Assembly: GCF_032362555.1 (NCBI RefSeq)
Contig: NC_083535.1
Location: 434,001-498,000 of the forward strand
Length of the DNA stretch: 64,000 bases
Direction of reading: 5' to 3'
Origin: Amyelois transitella
Taxonomy: Eukaryota; Arthropoda; Insecta; Lepidoptera; Pyralidae
Below, one piece after another: positions 35,558 to 47,600 of the stretch (position 1 is the first letter of the stretch; each line of letters begins with the position of its first letter). A program made the position numbers and the translations under genes. The notes beneath the pieces were generated by a model, which worked only from the letters and a program-made list of their open reading frames with translations, was not told where the DNA came from and ran no database searches.

Positions 35558-35671
35558 CTACTCCGTAAAACAACGTCTAGCGTGTTAATGTATAAACAAA
35601 TAGCAAGTTTGATGTGCGCACGCGCCGTCTCCATTGTTACTTCGAACGCAGCGTTACATAGCGCGGATTTT
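35558..35671 (-). CDS. Possible first coding exon of an unidentified gene
   Basis: On the minus strand a T-rich tract and TTTTCAG acceptor (35674-35672) are followed by a GC-richer segment and a good donor TAG|GTGAGT at 35558/35557. An ATG at 35634 opens 25 codons (METARAHIKLAICLYINTLD then VVLRS) with a signal-peptide-like hydrophobic stretch, leaving two bases over. No partner exon is convincing: the 99-aa minus frame ending at 34971 is the only candidate downstream. Both splice sites are real-looking; function unknown. Confidence 0.25.
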
Positions 35672-36022
35672 CTGAAAATAAAAAAAAACTATCATGTCTC
35701 ATGTCGAAGAAAATAGCATATAATGGATATATACCTACAGATGTGGATACGGACTATATGAATTAAAGATTTTAGAACAAATATTTAAATAATCGTTTTT
35801 CTTTGCGCGTTGACTGAACAGACTGAATTATAAAAACGACGTCGAATATCATTTAGGTACATCTTTTTTTTAATTGGTGTTTTTTTAAATATAAAATGAT
35901 TTTCCCATTTGAACTCAGCTTACGTGTTTTTCCAAGGTTGGTTATATTTCCATGAGACTATTGTACAGTCTCGTTATATTTTGACTTGTATATTCTTGCT
36001 AAACTAAAGGTTGTTGCCAACA

Positions 36023-36160
36023 CTAATGTATGGGTAGTATATGAATGTGACAGAAGGGGAGATGAACACTGAATAAACAGGAATGAGAGCATATAATGAG
36101 AGAATATGAAACAGCGTGATAAGAGAATGGGAAATGTTAAGATGTTTTGGTCATGCGAAT
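36023..36160 (+). mobile_element. Decayed internal fragment of the LINE ORF
   Basis: AATGTATGGGTAGTATATGA, AGAATATGAAACAGCGTGAT and AATGTTAAGATGTTTTGGTC parallel the coding sequence around [12 protein letters not shown] in the intact LINE at 52.8-56 kb, with several deletions. Confidence 0.6.
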
Positions 36161-36595
36161 ATTATATGCGATATTATCATTTTTTTTTACCAAAGTGTTA
36201 ATATTACATGTGCAAATCAATCGATTAAGCCGCAAGCCTGCGTTACGGCCGATACTCGCGCCGATCGATTCGACTCGGCCGCAACAATCGATTTGTTACA
36301 TTACCTGATATTGCTCAATAGTCGTAAAAGTCCAATCTAACATTAACTAGGACATAAAACCGAATGCAAAAGAGGGGTATTGTTTATTAATACTAAAAAG
36401 GAGCACCTTTTTAAAATATTAGTATTTAAGTAAGTATAAAAGTATTAATTATATACTCATAAAAAAGTAATTATAATGAACTTGCGCATATAATTGTTGC
36501 GTTAGTCAAACTTTCCACAACCCTTCAACTAATATTTAAAATTCGAATAAACCGATTTACAATTTCGAATCGCGACATTGTTTGTGAATGTGTAT

Positions 36596-36717
36596 ACATA
36601 CATACATACAATCACGTCGATATCCCTTGCGGGGTAGACACGGCGAAAATGCCACGTTCAACTGATGATGATGGAACTGAGATTGAAATAGTGACAGGTT
36701 GCTAGCCCATCGCCTAC
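36596..36717 (-). mobile_element. SINE-A copy, head missing
   Basis: Tail ACATACATACATACAATCAC, then TATCCCTTGCGGGGTAGACA and GGTTGCTAGCCCATCGCCTA; breaks off before the head. Confidence 0.7.
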
Positions 36718-36884
36718 TGTTTCTTTTTTTTATTTTGTGAAAAAGTAAATACTTCCTTGGACACTACACAAGTACCACGGCACAGTGCCATGTTGGAACT
36801 ACTGATAACAATTTTCATCACTACTTCCATTAAAAATGGATCTCGAAATAATGGAACTATTCCTTAGTAAAAAAAATCATTATA

Positions 36885-37310
36885 ACATCTGTTTATTTAT
36901 TTATTTAAAACTTAATTGCACAAAAAAAATGTACAAAAGGCGGACTTAATGCCGTTTGGCATTCTCTACCAGTCAACCAGCTGACCAAACAGAATAACTT
37001 CAAGTTGATGGTGCGATAAAGTGCACATGCATCCGTTTTTTTTATCTTACTATTTCTTCACATCAATTAATTTTAAAACGTATTTTACCAACAAAAAAAA
37101 ACATACATATTAAAATTGTTAACCTTTATCGCAGTACATTAAAAATGATCTGAACGGGTATTAAAACATTTTCTCGAGCTTCACCAGCTCCCTCACCTTG
37201 ACATTGGCGTTGCGTAGGCCTCCGCCCCAGTTATCGGGGCTTCCTCGCGGAGTCTCCGCGGGCGGTCGGCGTCGGCAGCGGAGGCGGTTCCATCACCGTC
37301 TACCATCACC
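36885..37310 (-). mobile_element. 5'-truncated LINE of a second family, 3' end
   Basis: A (TTTA)n run at the left and the blocks GTACAAAAGGCGGACTTAAT and GGCATTCTCTACCAGTCAAC are a common insect LINE 3'UTR read on the minus strand. A GC-rich segment (37160-37310) precedes it; one minus frame ends SPDNWGGGLRNANVKVRELV then KLEKMF and stop, which I interpret as the end of the LINE ORF. A host gene's last exon is the alternative. Confidence 0.45.
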
Positions 37311-37829
37311 CACAGTTAGTACGCAAGCGAAGCAGTGATGTTAAGACATGTATGTTACAGTATAATGGTGTGCACAAGATGAAAAATGACAACATTATTT
37401 ACAAAATATAGGTACATACAATACATTAATGCCATTTTACAAAGTTTAGGAAACTGCATGTGTAATCATATGATCCAATACGGGTTAGGTTCCCTTGCGA
37501 AGGCTTCGTGTAAAAACCTGACTTGCGTAAAGTAATTTAGAAATACTCCTTTCTCGCTCGAAAAATTGATTTCAGAGGGTAAATAGCCATAATACGCACA
37601 CACGCATGTACGTACACAGTATAATAAAGTAAACCGACACTTAAGCAAAACATTAATTAATCATGTTTAAAATAGCATTATAGCCGTGAAAGCGATTAAC
37701 TTGTTTAATAACTTCATACACTTGGTTATTAAATAATGGTTATATATCTACTTAAACAGTGTGGTAATAAACCGTGTGGTTTTGCGGCATGAAATAATAA
37801 GACCATCTGTATCAGAGTTTTATTCTCAA

Positions 37830-38050
37830 CTAGAGGCCGCCCGCGACTTCGTCCGCATGGAAACCCTATCAATCCCGCTGGGACTCTGGGATAAAAAGTA
37901 GCCCATGTGTTATTCTGGGTCTTAAGCTACCCACACACCAAATTTAATCGTAATCGGTTCAGTAGTTTTTGCGTGAAAGAGTAACAAACATCCATACTGA
38001 CATCCTGACATCCTGACATACAAACATTCGCAATTATAATATTAGCAGGA
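37830..38050 (-). mobile_element. Helitron-like element, family 2, complete
   Basis: On the minus strand it starts TCCTGCTAATATTATAATTG after A and ends CGCGGGCGGCCTCTAG before T; interior as at 2385 and 39279. Confidence 0.7.
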
Positions 38051-38236
38051 TTTTGGCAATTGAGACCTTGTCTTAATAATTATTTAAACACGGTCTCAAT
38101 TTATAATTTATACGTTTCAAATTCATTACAAGCGGAGACAATAATAAAAAAGAACAATCTAGACTTGCTAGTTTATATCCGTTAATCCGTAAATTAATTT
38201 ATTAGATCTATATCTAATAAATTATAAAAACGACGT

Positions 38237-38302
38237 CGAAAAAATATCAAAAAAAAGCGTTTGCTATTATAGAATAGCAAACGCTTTTTTTGATATTTTT
38301 TA
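38237..38302. repeat. Near-perfect ~30-bp hairpin ending in A/T runs
   Basis: AGCGTTTGCTATT (left) and AATAGCAAACGCT (right) are exact complements flanked by A8/T7 and TATC/GATA blocks that extend the stem by one mismatch in run length. Immediately left lies ATTATAAAAACGACGTCGAA, a 20-base string also present at about 35830. Confidence 0.65.
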
Positions 38303-38618
38303 AATACATTGAGCTTATGATTGAGAACAATATGACTTAACATATCACTCCACATTCTAATTTAACAAATGATTTCAAACAAACCTATTGTAAATCATGT
38401 TACGTTTATTTTAATACCCATTTTTATACTTTTTCTCAGAAAATTCTAGTATCACTGACGCCAAAAAAAAGTAAACATACACACGTAAGATATTGTTTGT
38501 ACTGATTTATTCTGCACAGTATTGCGTTATCATGCACTGCGGGTCATAGATACATGCTGTGTTATCTCGTATTATTCTACATGCGCCAAAATTGTGACCT
38601 TGTTATTAATTAAAAATA

Positions 38619-38740
38619 TACATACATACATATAATCACGTCTATATCCCTTGCGGGGTAGACATAGCTTACAGTCTCGAAAAGACTGGTAGGCCACGTT
38701 CAGCTATTAGGCTTCGAGATAGAATTGAGTTTCAAGATTG
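38619..38740 (-). mobile_element. SINE-A copy, head missing
   Basis: Tail CATACATACATATAATCACG and CCCTTGCGGGGTAGACATAG, body to GATAGAATTGAG, then lost. Confidence 0.7.
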
Positions 38741-38744
38741 AATA

Positions 38745-38870
38745 TACATACATACATAAAATTACGCAACTTTCCCGGAGGTGTATGCAGACTATATATC
38801 CTCCACTTGCCACGATCCCTTCATACTTCTTTCGCTTCATCCACATGCATCAAATCTCGGCCAGGGCATA
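38745..38870 (-). mobile_element. 5'-truncated LINE copy
   Basis: CATACATACATAAAATTACG, CTTTCCCGGAGGTGTATGCA and CTTCTTTCGCTTCATCCACA correspond to the LINE 3' end; it is joined directly to the SINE-A fragment on its left. Confidence 0.65.
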
Positions 38871-39065
38871 ACGAGAAACATTTCAACTAAAGAAGATTTT
38901 CCATTTTTATCGATCGAAAAGGAAGACCTCGGTGGAGATAGCGGGACGACATATACATCTCTCTCAGAAGATGGCAAAATTATGCTTCAAACAGACCTCT
39001 ATGGAAGGAGAATCTTTGCCCACACATATAGGCTTTAAAAAAATCATCGAAGATTTCTATATGTA

Positions 39066-39276
39066 ACTAGCTGTCCCGGCAAACGTTGTTTTACCATATA
39101 AATCACTTTAAAGTAATTTCTAGTTAAAAAAAATGTTAAGTGTGTTAGGGGTATGAAAAATAGATGTTAGCCGATTCTCAGACCTACTGAATATGCATGC
39201 AAAATTTGGTTAAAATCGGTAAAGCCGTTTCGGAGGAGTACGGAGACAAACATTGCGACACGAGAATTTTATAAGA
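39066..39276 (-). mobile_element. Helitron-like element, family 3
   Basis: Minus-strand start TCTTATAAAATTCTCGTGTC, end ...GGGACAGCTAG before T. The interior GCCGATTCTCAGACCTACT is shared with 19085-19260. The family-2 copy at 39279 follows within two bases. Confidence 0.6.
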
Positions 39277-39278
39277 TA

Positions 39279-39475
39279 CTAGAGGCCGCCCGCGACTTCG
39301 TCCGCATGGAAACCCTATCAATCCCGCGGGAACTCTGGGATAAAAAGTAGCCTATGTGTTATTCTGGGTCTTCAGCTACCTACATATCAAATTTCATGGT
39401 AATCGGTTCAGTAGTTTTTGCGTGAAAGAGTAACAAACATCCATACAAACTTTCGCCTTTATAATAGTAGTAGGA
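39279..39475 (-). mobile_element. Helitron-like element, family 2, complete
   Basis: Starts TCCTACTACTATTATAAAGG on the minus strand and ends GCGGGCGGCCTCTAG before T. Confidence 0.7.
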
Positions 39476-39716
39476 TAAAATAAATAAATAATTTTGAGAG
39501 CAAGATAAATAACACATCATTGTAGGTAGACATACATATGTGGTGTTATTCTAATAAAATCTGTGTCTTATCTGTGCATCTGAATAGTGTTCAGCGTTCG
39601 GCCCACTCGCGGCAAAAAGGGTCAAGTGTGAGTTTGGCTCGCGTGGGGAAGGTCCCATTCGTGTCAAGTGTTATAACGTGATGAATAAATTGATACGGAC
39701 AAATTGATGTTTGCTT

Positions 39717-39835
39717 GTAATAGAATAGAATAGATGTATTTTCCAAATTGGACACAAGGTATCACTTATTGACGTCACATCACTTAAATCTGATTATATA
39801 ACTACTACCGCTTCCAAAGCGCATGTGTAGAACAG
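39717..39835 (-). repeat. rep-G interspersed repeat
   Basis: ATTGGACACAAGGTATCACT, GACGTCACATCACTTAAAT and CTTCCAAAGCGCATGTGTAG are the complement of the 4094 copy. Confidence 0.6.
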
Positions 39836-40241
39836 ACAGACACTAAAGTTCCCGTAGGGTTCTTAAAGAACCTGTATTCTTTCGTAGTAAAATATTAAAT
39901 CGATTGTCGTAATAATCGCACCAGCAACTTAATAGTGCCACAATAAATAAACTGTAGTAGAAATAAAATAAACGGTTGGACAAAGTATAATGGTCGCAAG
40001 AGTGGATTTTATGATCGATTTTGGTTAATATCGCCAAAAGTACCCAGCAAAATTGTTCACTTTTAATGGATTAGGTGAGTCAGGTTTCAAAACGAAGCGA
40101 CTCCCGTCTGACCTCCGCAACCTTTGCAAGGGACCTGACTCATATTGGATCACGGTTACACATCCAGTTGCCTGAATGTGTAGGTTTCCTCACGACGTTT
40201 TCCCTCACCGTAAGAGCAGCGATATTGGCATTAATTAAAAT

Positions 40242-40501
40242 CTACATACATATGGTCACGTCTATATCCCTTGCGGGGTAGGCAGAGCTGTTGGCTCTGT
40301 CTTGAAAAGACTGAATGGTCACGTTCAGCTATTTAACTTAATGGTAGAATTGAGATTCAAATAGTGACATGTTGCTAGCCCATCGCCTAAAAAAGAATCC
40401 CAAGTTTGTAAGCGTATCCCTTAGTCGCCTTTTACAACATCCATGGGAAAGAGATGTAGTGGTCCTATTCTTTTTTGTATTGGTGCCGGGAACCACACGG
40501 C
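40242..40501 (-). mobile_element. SINE-A copy, full length
   Basis: From the tail ACATACATATGGTCACGTCT to the head complement GGGAACCACACGGC. Confidence 0.85.
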
Positions 40502-40789
40502 ACTGATTAAAATCTATATAGTTATTATATGTAAAACAAAATTAACCATTTAGTTCTAAGTATCGCAAAACTCGGCCTTCAAAGATAAATAAATAAGAAT
40601 TACTATCGGTAAACATTAAAACATATTATTTTTAATGTCGTGTGACACACATACCTACGTGCATAGAACAATATGTGTATAGTTCGCGATATCGCTCACA
40701 TATCACGTAAAAAACATTTAATTTATCTTAACAACGGTAACTGATACAACGATATAAGTTAATTTGTTTCATTTGTTAGGCGATAGGTC

Positions 40790-40935
40790 AGGTCAAGTTT
40801 ACGAGAAACCGCCGAAGCTTGCATGAAGAGAGTTGTGAATGTGGATGAAGCGAAAGATGTATGCAGGGATCGTGGCATTTGGAGAGATGTAGTTTTTTGG
40901 AAGGTGTGATTTTTAAAAATAAATATATGTATGTT
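40790..40935 (+). mobile_element. 5'-truncated LINE copy
   Basis: GTCAGGTCAAGTTTACGAGA, GCTTGCATGAAGAGAGTTGT and GATGTATGCAGGGATCGTGG parallel the last ~40 LINE codons; the tail is AAATATATGTATG. Confidence 0.7.
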
Positions 40936-41175
40936 TAGTTTTATTTTTATTCTTTTAAATTCATATTTTATGTGCCCTTTCCTGAAAATAAAGATTAATT
41001 TTTTATTTAATTAATCAATTCAATCGTTGTCTATTTATCACGATATGACATTATAATCGTTCGCCGTTAAGATTTAATATGCATACTTGTAAATCCAAAA
41101 AAATGCTACAGCGCAGTTTGTTCCGCCGCGTTTAAAAAAAATTATGTTTGAAGTCAATTTTGTTAAGTGATACAA

Positions 41176-41213
41176 AGGAAAGAGGCGTGATTTTATGTAT
41201 GTATGTATGTATA
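41176..41213 (+). mobile_element. LINE tail fragment
   Basis: GGAAAGAGGCGTGATTTTAT followed by GTATGTATGTATG. Confidence 0.5.
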
Positions 41214-41299
41214 CAAATAAATGAATAAATTTAAAAAATGAAGAACGGAAATCATTATTTAAGTAATTGAAATTCCTACGCGTCATTTTTAATTTAATC

Positions 41300-41440
41300 A
41301 CAGAAATTTCTCTTGTAAACCGTAAACCCGTATTGGTATCATTAGTAATTTAAAGAAAACTTGAAAAAATATATTGACAGAAATTTATCTTTGTAACCTT
41401 AAACCCGTATTGGTATCATTAGTAATTTGCTGAAAAAAAC
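41300..41440. repeat. Two-copy tandem duplication (~88-bp period)
   Basis: AAACCCGTATTGGTATCATT followed by AGTAATTT occurs twice, each preceded by a CAGAAATTT...TTGTAA block. It lies in the 3' flank or 3'UTR of flotillin-1. Confidence 0.7.
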
Positions 41441-41517
41441 AAAAATATTGCAAAACATTGATGTCAATAATCATACAATCACAATTATTGTACAAAAACA
41501 TTCTCCTCACACAACAA

Positions 41518-41691
41518 TCACTTTACCTTCGATATATCAACTCCGGTGACCCCCTTGACCAGCTCGGGTATGTTCTGGACGATGCTGAGCACTTCGCCGG
41601 TTAGTTTGGCGGCGCCCACTTCTCCACCGCCGCAGGAGACCATGGTGACTTTGCGAGCTTGCGACAGTGGCGCCGCCACTTCCGCCGCGAC
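41518..41691 (-). CDS. Flo1: Flotillin-1, last exon with stop
   Basis: Encodes [20 protein letters not shown] then [20 protein letters not shown] and the end [12 protein letters not shown] (57 aa), phase 0. Acceptor CGCCAG ends at 41692. Confidence 0.95.
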   Translation of the reverse strand, partial: VAAEVAAPLSQARKVTMVSCGGGEVGAAKLTGEVLSIVQNIPELVKGVTGVDISKVK

Positions 41692-44600
41692 CTGGCGACG
41701 AAGTGAAATTAAGATATACATATATATTTATATAAACACTATGTTTATTGAAGGGGACGTCGAATCTCCCTCTTCCTGAAGGCTTCAGGACGGGAATTCG
41801 ACAAGAAACCGACTCGGAGGTCGAGAAAATAAAACAATACATATATATATAAATAAATAAATATAATGTATATATATATATATATATATGTATATAAATA
41901 TGGGACAAATTACAAAGATTGAGTTAGCCTCGAAGTAAGTTCGAGACTTGTGTTACGAGATACTAACTCTCAACAATACTATATTATGTATATAATATAC
42001 ACTTATATAGATAAACATCCAAGACCCGGGCCGATCAGTAAAAGTTCTTTTCTCATCATGCCCTAGCCAGGATTCGAAGCCGGGACCTCCGGTGTCACAG
42101 ACTGCTGCGCCAGAGGCCGTCAAATGCGCTCGTGTAAATCGTGTTGTAGATATATTTGCATCCTTGTGCCGTGTGGTTCCCGGCACCAATACAAAAAAGA
42201 ATAGGACCACTCCATCTCTTTCCTTTCATGGATGTCGTAAAAGGCGACTAAGGGATAGGCGATGGGCTAGCAACCTGTCACCATTTGAATCTCAATTCCA
42301 TCATTAAACCGAGCAGCTGAACGTGGCCATTCGGTCTTTTCGGGACTATTGTCTCTGTCTACCCCGTAGGGATATAGACGTGACCATGTGTATGTATGTT
42401 GTGAGCGTTCATCAATCGATGAAGACGTGATCCATGTACACACCTTGGGCAGGGTGTCCAGCATCATGTCGACCATGGCCGCCGACCCGTACTCCTTCCA
42501 CGCCTCCGCCTTCTTCGCCATTTGCTCGGCGTCAGCCACCGCCTTCGCTTTGATGGCGTACGCTTCGGCCTTGAAAAGGAACAAAAAAATCCATACCGTT
42601 TATTATATATATATATATGTATAGGGAAGGACTTGAAACAATATAAGTTACTTTGTAACGTGCCGTGTGGTTCCCGGTAACAATATAAAAAAGATAAGGG
42701 CCACTCGCCGTTAAAGGTGACAAATATAGGCTTATAAATTTGGGATTCTTCTTCTAGGCGATGAGTTAGCAACCTGTCACTATTTGAATCTCAATTCCGT
42801 TATAAAGCCATACACCTGAGCTGAATGTTGCCTTATTTTCAAGACTACTGGCTCTGTCTACCCCGCAAGGGATATAGACGTGATTATATGTTTTCTACGC
42901 TATGCTCCAACAAGGATGGAAATCGGTTCAAGATGGCCGCCGCTGCCACAAAAATACAATTTTTTTACGGTACCCTCATTGTGGGGATCAAATAAAAGGG
43001 CTCGAATGGTTGAATGCATTCCGGTCAAGGAATCAATCCCGCGGGAACACCGGAATAAAAAGTATATGCCTATACATTATTCTGGATCTTCAGCTACCTA
43101 CATATCAATTTCATCGTAATCGGTTCAATTGATTTTTGCGTGAAAGATTAACAAACATCCATTCTGACATCTGAATTCTATCATTAAGCCAAATAGCTGA
43201 ATGTGGTCATTCAGTCTTTTAAAGACTGTTGGCTCTGTCTACCCCGCAAGGGACATAGACGTGACCATATGTATGTATATATGTATTCTGACATCCCGAC
43301 ATACAAACTTTCGCATCACTACATAGTATAAAACAAAGTCGCTATTTTAGTCTGTTTGCCTGTATGCTTAAATCTTTTAAATTACGCAACGGATTTTGAT
43401 GCGGTTTTTTGTAACAGGTAGAGTGATTCAAGAGGAAGGTTTTTATGTATAATAACATTTATAATTTTGCACCCGTGCGAAGCCGGGGCGGGTCGCTAGT
43501 TTATAATATTATATAGTAGGATGTTGATGTTACCTCTCCGCGAACTTTGACCGCCTCGGCCTCGGCTTCCGCCTCGAGAACGGTTTTCAGTTTGTGCGCT
43601 TCCGCCAGCTTCTCCAATTTGAACTTCTCTGCTTCTGCCGGCCTGGACGGAGTAATAGCAATATTGTAAGTAGGTACATGTATGTATATAAAAATTTACC
43701 GCCGACCTTGCATGAAGAGAGTTATGAATGTGTATGAAGCAAAGGAAGTATGCAGAGTTCGTGGCAAGTGGAAAGATGTAGTCTCTGCCTACCCCACCGG
43801 GAAAGAGGCGTGATTTTATGTATGTAGGTATGTAGAATAGAATAGAATATATTTATTTTCAAAATTGGATACAAGGTATCACTTATTGACGTCACATAAC
43901 TTAAATCTAATTATAACTACTACCGCTTCCAAAGCGCATGTCGCACGTTAAGAATCAAACCGTCACTATACGAAATTATGCAAATATCGACTATTAACGC
44001 CATCTAGTAGCGCGCGGTAAGGACAGTGTAATGCAGAAACTCCCATGTTTATATCATAATCCGTTCGATAGATGTCATTAGTGTCGATATGTCATTGGTG
44101 GGAGATCACGAGGCCGTTGACAGCAACATCGTCATTTTTTCATTAGAGACATGGCCGCCGTGATGTTGAGGTCAATTCTGTATTGAACAGTGACATTTTT
44201 TGTTTACCTACGCTTTTCCTGAAATTATAAGGTAAGTTTGACTGGGTTTATACATAAAAAACGTTTTTAAACAAAAAGTGACAGTTTTCTTTTTATTTTA
44301 GTTTGTATGTTAGATCATACTTTTAAAGAATAGTGTATTTAAATGTAAAGTGTCAGTTGTCCCGTTATTTATGTTGGATATTTGGAATATTTTTTAAAGG
44401 TATACTGTCATTAAACAATAAGTGACAGTCTTCACATATTTTTGGTTGGATATTTGGAATATTGTTTGAAGGTATACTGTCATTAAACAATAAATGACAG
44501 TATTCGCATAATTATGTTCTTAAGTAAGATAACAATTTTAAATGATAATTGTAGTATTACAAATAGTGACAGTGTTTTCCATAAATTCAGAATGTATTAT

Positions 44601-47600
44601 TTAAAACAATTTTAGATCTTTAATGTTTCTTTCAGTTTAAAGTCAGTATTGCTGCAATTTCGAGATGATCACCTTATTTATTAATCTGCCCCTATCCGAA
44701 AAGAAACGTTTTTGTCTTAATGTTCCAACTTTCTTGTTACTATAGGTACTAATAATAATTATTAAGAGGAATGATTTCATTGTTTGTTTGAATTTAATAG
44801 GCTACGAAAATACAACATAAATTTTAAAAAATCTTTTGCCGTTAGATAGGCCCTTATCCCTGAGTGACATAGGCTATGTAAGTAGTTTATAATAATTATG
44901 TATTAACGAATGCTGTAATTTTTATACCAAACGACAATTTTTGGTTAAAAGACATGACAATGTTCAGTGGTTTAAACGTGAAAGACGGACAAACAAACAA
45001 ACAAACGTACTTTCACATTTATAATACCTATTAGTATAGATGATAACAATCTTTTATTGACCATGCAACCTAACTTTGCCAATATTATCTTACAGTATCT
45101 TCATCATGCCTCCTATCAACCCAAGGACTCGTAAATTTAGAGGAATTATTAAAGATATTAATTCCAAAATTGAAGAATCTCCAGAAATAAACGAAACTAC
45201 GAGTATTAGAGTTGCACAAGATCCAAGCCCAAGTTCCAGCATTACAGGCGTTCAACGTAAACAATACTTTAGAAACAGAAATTCTTCAAGTTCTTCCTGT
45301 AGCAGCCGTCAGTCTACTCGAGATTTTTCGCCAGCTTCCGATGATGATAAGGAGTATAAACCCAGTTCTCTAGATAATTCGTCATCTCAAGAATCTGACA
45401 ATGAAACTCGTACACAAAACATTAAATTACCAAAAAAAGTATGTCAACAACAAAATTTAGTCAGTGGGTCTCAATCACAATTCAGTTCGTACAATTCACT
45501 TACACAAAAAGAAACACTATCGTCGGGAACTGCACCCGGATCATCTAGTTCATCTTCATCATCTCGTTCATCCACTTCTAGTACGTCTAGTAGCTCTTCT
45601 AACAGTTCTTCAGATTCTGAACAAAATTCAGTTGCACCATCGAAGCGGAAATGTGTTACAATGAACCAAGAAACAGATATTGAAATAATAATAAGCAAAT
45701 CAACTGAATACTTGTCATCTTTACAACAAATAGCATTACAATATGATTCAAATAGTTCGTCTGATATTAATGAAAATGTGATTAAAAAATGTACAACGTC
45801 TGAAAGGCCCATAACCGAAGTAGATAATTCAAACAATTACATACATAATTTAGACTCATATTATGGAGAAACCCAAATACTCTCATTTCATGATAATCAA
45901 ATTAACGCAACAGTTAATGGTAATTCTGAAGTAGCACATGACCCAGCAAATTTTATTTATGTTTCATCACCCCTAAAGCAAAGTAATCCTACGTTTTATA
46001 ATCCTCTATCTTTAAAATCAATTGTATTAGAGCAAATTAAAAATATTCAAACTGCAGCTATTAGTGATTTGACACCTGATGAAGTTTGCCAGAATGACTC
46101 TAATGGACAAACACGAAAAAGAAAGCGCGGCAGTAAAAAGGCTCTTGCAAAAACTTTACGAAATATGGGTTTAAAGTATACATCTTCGTCTACCAAACAT
46201 AAAGTAATAACAGAAAGAAAAATAGGTGTTCCTTGTAATAATAATTGCCGATTAAAGTGTTCCAATAACTTTTCCGAAGAAGAACGTAAGGAAATTTTTT
46301 GTAACTATTGGAGAATGGGGTCACTTACACAACAAAGATACTTTATATCTAAACATATGAGTGAGATTAAACCGAAGTATCAATATAAAAAAATATCTAA
46401 CAATAGAAAACCCAAACACTCATTTTACTTAACAATAAATAACCAAAAAAAGAAGGTATGCAAAATATTTTTCAAAAGAACTTTAGGTATCAATGACAGG
46501 CCAATTCGGACTGTTATAGAAAAATTTAATTCAACGGGTATTATTGAACCTGAACTACGTGGAAAACACAAAAATCATGGAACCAAAGTATCTGCAGAGT
46601 TATTGGCTACAGTTAAAAGACATATTGATAGTATACCTAGAATTGAGAGCCATTATTTGCGTCAACAAACAAGTAGAGAATACATAGAGGGAGGGAAAAC
46701 ATTAACCGATTTATACAGAGATTATAAAAAAGATTGTGAAAAGAATGGATCTGATTATGTCAAAATTAATATTTATAGAAAAGTGTTTAAAGAAGACTTT
46801 AATATAAGTTTTTTTACACCAAAGAAAGACCGTTGCGAAGATTGTGTTGCATATGAAAACGCATTACAACCAGATAAAGAAAAATTGGAAGAAAAGTATA
46901 TATCACACTTAAAAGAGAAAGAATTAAGCAGGGCAGAGAAGTTACGAGACAAGGAATTTATCAGTGAGAATAATATTGTAGCATGTTATGATATGCAAGC
47001 CATGTTACAGGTTCCTAGGGGAGATGTGTCTTCTTTCTATTACAAATCCAGATTAAATTGCATGAATTTTACAATTTGCGAACTAAAAGCAGATAATACT
47101 GACTGCTTTTTTTGGAATGAGGTTGAAGGGCAAAAGGGCGCAAATGAAATAGGTACATGCATTTTCAAATTCTTAGAGAAAAAGTCCGCGTCTTTGTCAG
47201 GAAAAGTAGATATAATATTTTACTCTGATAACGCATATGGCCAAAATAAAAACCAATTCGTATTTTCCACATACATACACGCAGTTAAGAACTTACCAAA
47301 TATTAATTCAATAATTCATAAGTTTTTGATCAAAGGTCATACGCAAAATGAGGGTGACTCTGTCCATTCCACAATAGAGCGGCAGATAAAAAGAATGTTA
47401 CGTGCTGGACCTATTTACGTCCCGGATCAGTACATAAATGCCATACGAGAGGCAAAGAAAAAAGGGAACAAATATAATGTAGTAGAAATGTCTCACAAGG
47501 AATTTTATGACATAAAAAAAATTCAAGAGTATAAATTGACTAAAAATACAGAAGGAGCGATAGTTAAAGTAAGTGATATCAAGATTATAAAGATTGAAAA

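Larger units (their letters stand above)
26314..36022. other. Gene-poor AT-rich stretch
   Basis: No ORF here shows recognisable similarity or sustained coding character. The 96-aa frame at 29913-30203 and the 99-aa minus frame at 34971-35270 have no motif I recognise. Single features listed separately are a 30-bp hairpin at 28913 and a possible small exon at 35558. A CACGTG lies at 34355-34360. It may be intergenic or a large intron of a gene with exons elsewhere. Confidence 0.4.

Noticed and set aside
38781..39038. 85-aa plus ORF with a protein-like C-terminal half
   Set aside because: Its start lies in LINE and SINE fragments; the rest has no recognisable similarity and no splice sites.
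44700..45000. Host promoter for the 45106 ORF
   Set aside because: The ORF lies between matching terminal repeats with a target duplication, so it belongs to the transposon and not to a host gene.
45471..45836. 121-aa minus ORF
   Set aside because: Antisense of the serine-rich region of the transposase-like ORF.
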